A DNA stretch of 10,244 bases, from NCBI GenBank assembly GCA_031411335.1, contig JANOAX010000008.1:1-10244 (forward strand), written 5' to 3'. Source of the stretch: JAJTFW01 sp031411335 (lineage in GTDB: Bacteria > Bacteroidota > Bacteroidia > AKYH767-A > OLB10). This document shows positions 6,080 to 10,244 of this stretch, in pieces. The first letter of the stretch is position 1, and each line of letters starts with the position of its first letter. A model generated the notes under the pieces. That model saw only the letters and a program-made list of their open reading frames with translations, made no database searches and had not been told where the DNA came from. Position numbers and translations under genes: made by a program.

Positions 6080-7465
6080 ATGGCCATAGGCTACTCGCGA
6101 TACTTAAAAGCGATCTACTTGTTTATAGATTTTGTACTGCTGAACTTGGTGTTCTGTGGAATCAGTTTCTACTACAAGTGGCCCGATCTCCATGCAGATC
6201 CGAATTTTTTAGCGCAATTTTTATACATCAATTTGTTTTGGTCTATCTCCATTGCATTTATTCGTGTGCATGAAATTGATCGCGGATTACGATTTGAACA
6301 ATTGTTCACCCAATACCTACGAGCATATGGATTGTTTAGTATTTTGCTTGTTGTATTTCTTTATTTTCTGGATGCGTTTTTTATTCCTGTATTTCATGTC
6401 GAGCTGAAAATAGCTACCTGGGGAGTAGTCTTTCTTCTTTGGAGAACACTTATGGGCTTCTTCATTAATTTCTTGCGAAGACGCGGTATGAATTTCCGAA
6501 AAGTTATTATTGTAGGCAACGGACATCCGGCGAAGGAAATGATGAAGTTCTTTGAGAATCACCCTGAGATTGGTTACCATCTGAAAGGTGTTTTTTGTGA
6601 ACCTACTACTTTGTTGGAACCTAATCAAATTACTGGAGGCATATATGATGCGAAGGAGTATTCGTTAGATAATAAAATTGATGAAATCTATTGTTCGCTT
6701 TCTGGATTGCAAGCAGAGCAAGTGACCGATCTGATGAATTTTGCTGATAATAATATGATTCGTTTTAAAGTAATTCCCGACTTCAGAGGATTCTTAAATC
6801 GACGCATCAAAATTGATTTCTACGATTTGGTTCCTGTGTTGAGTATGCGGAATGAACCTCTGCAAAATACTTTCAATCGAATGATTAAAAGAGCATTTGA
6901 TATTGTATTTTCTGCTATCATAATCATTTTAATATCACCCATCGCATTCTTGATATTCACACCGCTCATCAAACTTAGCTCGAAAGGCCCTGTGTTTTTT
7001 AAGCAGTTGCGTTCGGGACGAAACAACGAAGAATTTTATTGTTACAAGTTTCGTACGATGCATGTGAACGATGAAGCCGATTCGAAACAAGCACAAAAAG
7101 GAGATGCGCGCATCACCAAAATTGGAGCCTTCTTGCGTAAAACAAGCCTCGACGAATTACCACAGTTCTATAATGCACTTATTGGAAATATGTCGGTAGT
7201 AGGTCCGCGCCCGCATATGTTGAAGCATACAGAAGAATATGCGAAGCTTGTTGATAAATTCATGGTGCGTCAACTGGTAAAGCCAGGCGTTACAGGATGG
7301 GCGCAAGTGCATGGACTCCGTGGCGACACCCGCGATAATACACTTATGGAAAAGAGAGTGGAGTATGATGTTTGGTATTTAGAAAATTGGTCGCCTCTTT
7401 TAGATATTAAAATTGTGATCATTACTGCTTGGCAAGTTATTTCCGGAAAACACACGGGGGAGTAA
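6080..7465 (+). CDS. Polyprenyl-phosphate sugar-1-phosphate transferase (WcaJ-type initiating glycosyltransferase)
   Basis: Predicted inner-membrane enzyme that moves a sugar phosphate from a UDP-sugar to undecaprenyl phosphate, the first step in building exopolysaccharide, capsule or O-antigen units. The 461 residues show about four N-terminal membrane segments (roughly 9-31, 45-63, 82-104, 111-131). A Rossmann-like regulatory domain starts at KVIIVGNG (141-148). A hydrophobic hairpin lies at about 272-298 (RAFDIVFSAI onward), followed by the catalytic bacterial sugar transferase domain. Catalytic signatures are KFRTM (323-327), the Asp-Glu dyad D358-E359 in TSLDELPQ, GNMSVVGPRP (369-378), KPGVTGWAQV (401-410) and RVEYDVWYLENWS (426-438). 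The length fits the long PglC/WbaP-related class. The sugar cannot be read from sequence; glucose is a common annotation. No glycosyltransferase, Wzx/Wzy or export gene is nearby, so it stands alone. Confidence 0.92.
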   Translation: MAIGYSRYLKAIYLFIDFVLLNLVFCGISFYYKWPDLHADPNFLAQFLYINLFWSISIAFIRVHEIDRGLRFEQLFTQYLRAYGLFSILLVVFLYFLDAFFIPVFHVELKIATWGVVFLLWRTLMGFFINFLRRRGMNFRKVIIVGNGHPAKEMMKFFENHPEIGYHLKGVFCEPTTLLEPNQITGGIYDAKEYSLDNKIDEIYCSLSGLQAEQVTDLMNFADNNMIRFKVIPDFRGFLNRRIKIDFYDLVPVLSMRNEPLQNTFNRMIKRAFDIVFSAIIIILISPIAFLIFTPLIKLSSKGPVFFKQLRSGRNNEEFYCYKFRTMHVNDEADSKQAQKGDARITKIGAFLRKTSLDELPQFYNALIGNMSVVGPRPHMLKHTEEYAKLVDKFMVRQLVKPGVTGWAQVHGLRGDTRDNTLMEKRVEYDVWYLENWSPLLDIKIVIITAWQVISGKHTGE

Positions 7466-7470
7466 TTTGG

Positions 7471-7504
7471 GTTACGAACTTGCCTGCAGCAAGCAGGTTA
7501 CGAA
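7471..7504. repeat. Small hairpin bracketed by GTTACGAA direct repeats
   Basis: CCTGC (7483-7487) pairs with GCAGG (7493-7497) around AGCAA. An overlapping alternative pairs CTTGC (7479-7483) with GCAAG (7489-7493), so two mutually exclusive stems share the sequence. The octamer GTTACGAA occurs on both sides, at 7471-7478 and 7497-7504. There is no T-tract, so it is not a typical terminator even though it begins six bases after the upstream gene ends. Confidence 0.5.
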
Positions 7505-7539
7505 TCGATACGAATTACGAATTACGAATCGAAACGAAT
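7500..7539. repeat. Five-copy ACGAAT array
   Basis: ACGAAT occurs five times in 40 bases, starting at 7500, 7510, 7517, 7524 and 7534, with start-to-start spacing 10-7-7-10. The spacing is symmetric about the middle copy. It directly continues from the preceding hairpin element. Confidence 0.7.
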
Positions 7540-7553
7540 TTACTGATACGCGA

Positions 7554-7571
7554 TCCCGATAGCTATCGGGA
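7554..7571. repeat. Perfect 18-bp palindrome
   Basis: TCCCGATAGCTATCGGGA equals its own reverse complement over all 18 bases. It could be a dyad binding site or a cruciform-forming dispersed repeat. From memory, closely similar CCCGATAGCTATCGGG elements recur between genes of many Bacteroidota, which favours a dispersed repeat over a gene-specific operator. Confidence 0.75.
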
Positions 7572-7631
7572 GCGAATGAACACTAAATGCGAAAATAAGC
7601 GAAATTTTTACACTACTCGAAAACACCCTTG

Positions 7632-7652
7632 TAGCTTATAGCTTGCAGCTTG
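7632..7652. repeat. Three tandem heptamers (YAGCTTR)
   Basis: TAGCTTA, TAGCTTG and CAGCTTG follow one another without gaps over 21 bases. Each unit contains AGCTT. No function is apparent. Confidence 0.6.
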
Positions 7653-7705
7653 AAGATTGCATCCGAAGTATAATTAATAATTGCAGAATAAAAATTATTT
7701 AACTT

Positions 7706-7737
7706 GCCAATCCACCAATACACCAATTCACCAATTC
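7706..7737 (-). repeat. Array of four 8-bp units, inverted copy of the sucB-end repeat
   Basis: On the plus strand the units are GCCAATCC, ACCAATAC, ACCAATTC and ACCAATTC. On the minus strand this is GAATTGGT-type sequence, the same octamer unit as at 2388-2419, in the opposite orientation and again exactly four units long. It does not abut a stop codon; the nearest gene start, ctaB, is 113 bases downstream. Confidence 0.8.
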
Positions 7738-7760
7738 AATTTAGATAAGCCCTGCAAATA

Positions 7761-7786
7761 GTATGAAACTATAATTTCTATCATAC
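7761..7786. repeat. 6-bp inverted repeat upstream of the ctaB promoter
   Basis: GTATGA (7761-7766) and TCATAC (7781-7786) are exact inverted copies separated by 14 bases. They lie 26 bases before the putative -33 box of ctaB, a place where an activator or repressor could bind. It may be chance. Confidence 0.3.
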
Positions 7787-7811
7787 CTACAGCATATTTT
7801 CCCCCTTTTCC

Positions 7812-7842
7812 TTGATCCTTGCGGCCGTATCTTCTACTTTTG
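7812..7842 (+). promoter_or_regulatory. Bacteroidota-type promoter of the ctaB-coxIII cluster
   Basis: TTG at 7812-7814 and TACTTTTG at 7835-7842 form a -33/-7 pair separated by 20 bases, which fits the Bacteroidota consensus (TTG, about 19-21 bases, TAnnTTTG). The ctaB ATG follows after seven bases, so the mRNA leader would be very short or absent. This is the best promoter in the window. Confidence 0.7.
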
Positions 7843-7849
7843 CGCCTCC

Positions 7850-8737
7850 ATGAACCAGCACATACTTCTTGAACGCCCTAATACGCTGACTACCAAGATT
7901 TCAGATTACGCTACTTTTGGTAAAATGCGCTTGGCTTCCTTGGTGGTTTTTTCGGCAGCAATGGCTTTTTTGACGGCTCCAGGACCTATCAATTGGATGT
8001 CGTTTATTATGTTGATTGTAGGTGGTGTGTTTACCACCGCCTCTGCAAACGGATTTAATCAAGTCATCGAGCGTGATTTAGATAAATTGATGACTCGAAC
8101 CGCCACTCGCCCCATTCCAGAAGGTCGTATGTCGGCTCAAGAAGGATTAATTGCTGCTACTCTTTTTGGATTGTTGGGTGTGTTCATCTTAACCTATTAT
8201 TTGAATGTAACTTGTGGTGTTTTAGGGTTGTTGTCAATCGTGCTTTACACATTGGCTTATACTCCCATGAAGCGTCGTTCACCTTTTGCTGTTTTTGTGG
8301 GAGCCATTCCAGGTGCTATTCCTCCTCTTCTCGGATGGGTAGCTGCAACGGGCGAATTCGGTATTGGAGCATGGTTATTATTCAGCATTCAGTTTTTATG
8401 GCAGTTTCCGCATTTTTGGGCAATAGCCTGGGTGCTCGATGATGATTATAAAAAAGCAGGATTTAAAATGTTGCCCAGCGGTGAGCGTGATCGCGACTCA
8501 GCTCGACAAGCATTATTGTACTCTGTATCCTTGCTTCCCCTCTGTATCATGCCCTATATTTTTGGTATTACATCGTGGATAGCTGTCGTGATGATGGCTG
8601 TAGTGAGTATCTACTTTTTATTTCTTGCTTTTCGATTGTATGATCGATGCGATGTACTATCAGCAAGAAAACTAATGTTCGGTTCATTTGTTTATTTACC
8701 CATCGTGCAAATCGCATTGGTGATTGATAAAGTTTGA
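7850..8737 (+). CDS. ctaB: Protoheme IX farnesyltransferase (heme O synthase)
   Basis: Integral membrane UbiA-family prenyltransferase that adds a farnesyl group to heme B to give heme O, needed by heme-copper oxidases directly or as precursor of heme A. Its 295 residues match the usual length of 280-310. The first prenyl-diphosphate/Mg site is NQVIERDLDKLMTRTATRP (N70, E74, D76, D78). YTPMKRRSP (137-145) and GAIPGAIPPLLGW (151-163) follow, then WQFPHFWAIAW (184-194), which is typical of heme O synthases. The second acidic motif is DDDYKKAGFKMLP (197-209). About eight to nine membrane segments are expected from the hydrophobic runs. It is the first gene of the cytochrome oxidase cluster, and the next gene starts five bases after its TGA. 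The name cyoE is used for the same family. Confidence 0.96.
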   Translation: MNQHILLERPNTLTTKISDYATFGKMRLASLVVFSAAMAFLTAPGPINWMSFIMLIVGGVFTTASANGFNQVIERDLDKLMTRTATRPIPEGRMSAQEGLIAATLFGLLGVFILTYYLNVTCGVLGLLSIVLYTLAYTPMKRRSPFAVFVGAIPGAIPPLLGWVAATGEFGIGAWLLFSIQFLWQFPHFWAIAWVLDDDYKKAGFKMLPSGERDRDSARQALLYSVSLLPLCIMPYIFGITSWIAVVMMAVVSIYFLFLAFRLYDRCDVLSARKLMFGSFVYLPIVQIALVIDKV

Positions 8738-8742
8738 TAATT

Positions 8743-9324
8743 ATGGAAATGGTAATTGAAAATCAGCCTCAAGAGAAACCAAAAATAGCAACCGAAAAAG
8801 TGTTGCTAGCAATTGGGATAGGCAGTATAGTGATGCTCTTCGCGGGATTAACTTCTGGGTACATCGTTCGACAAGCGGAAGGGAATTGGAAATTCTTTGA
8901 GCTGCCTTCGGTATTTTACGTTTCTTCCATCATCATTCTTATAAGCAGTTTTACCATGCAGATGGCAATTCGGGCGGTGAAAAAGGATGATCTTTCTCAG
9001 GTCAAAACATTTCTCCTTATTACATTGGGATTGGGATTGGCTTTTGTGTTTTCTCAGTTCTTAGGATGGAATGAATTGGTTAAAAATGATGTTTACTTCG
9101 CGGATAAGTTAACTCCTTCGGGTTCATTTTTCTATGTAATTACCGGATTGCACCTTGCTCACCTTGCTTTTGGCTTGTTGGGATTAATCATTACAGGTTC
9201 AAAATCAATTCGTGAACGTTACAGTTCTAAAAATTATCTAGGAATTTCACTTTGTGCTATATATTGGCACTTTCTCGGAGGCCTTTGGATATATTTATTT
9301 GTATTTTTGGCCATCTATAGATAA
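8743..9324 (+). CDS. Cytochrome c oxidase subunit III, short form
   Basis: Subunit III of a heme-copper oxidase, a membrane protein that supports the catalytic subunit I. From the ATG at 8743 it has 193 residues, the size of five-helix bacterial subunit III proteins. Hydrophobic segments lie at about 18-41, 57-79, 89-108, 127-151 and 169-191. Family features are TSGYIVRQ after helix 1, SQFLGWNEL with E111 in the third helix region, ITGLHLAHLAFGLLGL (133-148) and the C-terminal YWHFLGGLWIYLFVFL (174-189). An upstream TTG at 8734 overlaps the ctaB stop and would add three residues. The ATG is preferred; a second ATG at 8749 is also possible. The second subunit III gene follows after 28 bases. 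CtaE and CoxC are names used for the family. Confidence 0.93.
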   Translation: MEMVIENQPQEKPKIATEKVLLAIGIGSIVMLFAGLTSGYIVRQAEGNWKFFELPSVFYVSSIIILISSFTMQMAIRAVKKDDLSQVKTFLLITLGLGLAFVFSQFLGWNELVKNDVYFADKLTPSGSFFYVITGLHLAHLAFGLLGLIITGSKSIRERYSSKNYLGISLCAIYWHFLGGLWIYLFVFLAIYR

Positions 9325-9352
9325 TCAAACAATCTTAATTCTGATTTAAAGT

Positions 9353-10195
9353 ATGGCTGCAGAAGCTACAGTGAAACAAGAAACTCAATCCACTAGTATG
9401 TGGAAGGGTGGTAAATCTCCGTTCAACGTGAGTTGGGGAAAAATGATGATGTGGTTTTTCCTTGTCTCCGATGCATTTACATTCTCCACTTTAATCCTTG
9501 CTTATGGTACTATGCGTCATCGCTTTGCCGAAGTATGGCCAAAGGCAAATGATGTGTTTACGCATTTCCCATTCTATGATGGACATATTCCATTAGCGTA
9601 CGTAGCCTTAATGACCTTTATCCTCATCATGAGTTCGGTGACGATGGTTTTAGCGGTGGATGCAGGTCATCGCCGTGATAACAAAGGCGTTGCTTTGTGG
9701 ATGATACTAACTATTGTAGGTGGATTCATGTTCTTAGGTTCTCAAGCTTGGGAGTGGTATCACTTCATTCATGGGACACCAGCAGGTGCGTATGTTATGC
9801 CTAATGGAGATGTATACAAAGTAGCTGAGAATGCTTACCATTTACACCATTTAAATCCACCGCATGATGCCTTGGTTTCTCCATTACATCAAGTAGTGAG
9901 CGACAAAGCGGTTATCGCCGATATTAAATCCAAAGCAGAACATATTCATGGAGCTAATCTTACTCGTAACGAGTACGGACATCCGCTCTTCGCCGATTTC
10001 TTCTTCTTCATTACTGGATTCCACGGATTCCACGTATTCTCGGGAGTGATCATTAATATTATCATCTTTTTAAATGTTATTGCTGGCGTATACAAACGCA
10101 GAGGACATTATGAGCACATTGAAAAAACCGGTCTCTACTGGCATTTTGTAGATTTAGTATGGGTATTCGTATTTACATTCTTCTATCTAGTATAA
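9353..10195 (+). CDS. Cytochrome c oxidase subunit III, long form with His-rich insertion
   Basis: A second subunit III homologue, 280 residues. A hydrophilic N terminus of about 28 residues precedes helix 1 (29-51, WFFLVSDAFTFSTLILAYG). Helix 2 is at about 80-102 and helix 3 at 113-138, with GSQAWEWYHFI carrying E134 at the conserved subunit III glutamate. Between helices 3 and 4 lies a loop of about 70 residues (141-212) that the short paralogue lacks; it holds eight histidines (163, 165, 166, 171, 179, 197, 199, 210). Helix 4 contains FFFITGFHGFHVFSGVI (216-232), and helix 5 contains the signature YWHFVDLVWVFVFTFFYL (262-279). From memory, a pair of subunit III genes of unequal length is usual in Bacteroidota oxidase clusters, so both probably belong to one caa3-type complex. 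Confidence 0.93.
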   Translation: MAAEATVKQETQSTSMWKGGKSPFNVSWGKMMMWFFLVSDAFTFSTLILAYGTMRHRFAEVWPKANDVFTHFPFYDGHIPLAYVALMTFILIMSSVTMVLAVDAGHRRDNKGVALWMILTIVGGFMFLGSQAWEWYHFIHGTPAGAYVMPNGDVYKVAENAYHLHHLNPPHDALVSPLHQVVSDKAVIADIKSKAEHIHGANLTRNEYGHPLFADFFFFITGFHGFHVFSGVIINIIIFLNVIAGVYKRRGHYEHIEKTGLYWHFVDLVWVFVFTFFYLV

Positions 10196-10217
10196 TTATT
10201 AGCGTCAGATAAGCATT

Positions 10218-10244
10218 ATGGCCGATCACAAAAATGAAACGCAC
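10218..10244 (+). CDS. Probable cytochrome c oxidase subunit IV, first nine codons only
   Basis: An ATG at 10218, 22 bases after the long coxIII gene, opens a frame running to the window edge: MADHKNETH. The assignment rests on position, because a small subunit IV gene usually follows the paired subunit III genes in Bacteroidota, and on the polar, His-containing start typical of those proteins. Nine residues cannot prove it. Confidence 0.55.

Larger units (their letters stand above)
7466..7849. other. 384-base spacer rich in short repeats, no gene seen
   Basis: Between the sugar phosphotransferase and ctaB I find no credible gene on either strand. In order the spacer holds a small hairpin flanked by GTTACGAA direct repeats (7471-7504), an ACGAAT array, an 18-bp perfect palindrome, a heptamer repeat, an octamer array, a 6-bp inverted repeat and the ctaB promoter. 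These are listed separately. The remaining bases are AT-rich with nothing recognisable. Confidence 0.7.

Noticed and set aside
6034..6273. Plus-strand open frame overlapping the start of the sugar phosphotransferase
   Set aside because: It needs a TTG start inside the putative promoter, runs out of frame into a well-supported gene, and has no family resemblance.
6317..6628. Minus-strand open frame of 103 codons
   Set aside because: Antisense to membrane and Rossmann segments of the sugar phosphotransferase; low-complexity Lys-rich end, no motif.
7479..7497. Intrinsic terminator after the sugar phosphotransferase
   Set aside because: The stem is only five base pairs and no run of T follows it.
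7429..7641. Small plus-strand open frame over the sugar transferase 3' end and spacer
   Set aside because: Mostly translates the ACGAAT array and the 18-bp palindrome; no independent support for a gene.

Overview
This window looks like a chromosomal housekeeping segment of a member of the phylum Bacteroidota. The evidence is AT-rich spacers, weak or absent Shine-Dalgarno sequences, TAnnTTTG-type -7 promoter elements just upstream of several genes, 8-bp periodic intergenic repeats, and protein families typical of that phylum (Nfu with an N-terminal Nfu domain, a stand-alone LuxE-like protein, and a ctaB-coxIII-coxIII-coxIV cluster). I cannot place it below phylum.

Layout. (1) 1-2386, plus strand: the 3' part of sucA and the complete sucB, encoding E1 and E2 of 2-oxoglutarate dehydrogenase. 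(2) 2387-2603: a convergent spacer with two 32-bp arrays of 8-bp units and a bulged hairpin. (3) 2604-3248, minus strand: an Nfu-type Fe-S carrier. (4) 3249-3350: a divergent promoter region. (5) 3351-5911, plus strand: nadB (L-aspartate oxidase) followed five bases later by a LuxE-like adenylate-forming protein. (6) 6080-7465: a membrane polyprenyl-phosphate sugar phosphotransferase with no other polysaccharide gene in view. (7) 7466-7849: a 384-base spacer made largely of small repeats and palindromes. (8) 7850-10244: ctaB, two non-identical cytochrome c oxidase subunit III genes, and the first nine codons of what is probably subunit IV.

How the genes fit together. SucAB runs the TCA step that feeds NADH to respiration. 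CtaB makes heme O for the terminal oxidase, and the two CoxIII proteins and the probable CoxIV belong to that oxidase. NadB starts NAD synthesis. Nfu could deliver Fe-S clusters to quinolinate synthase (the partner of NadB) and to lipoyl synthase (which modifies SucB); that link is inference. The LuxE-like gene and the sugar phosphotransferase are the two whose roles the neighbourhood does not explain.

I see no clearly new multi-gene system, no CRISPR array, no insertion sequence and no RNA gene. The most unusual material is in the spacers: three separate arrays, each of exactly four 8-bp units, and a spacer crowded with unrelated short repeat types.
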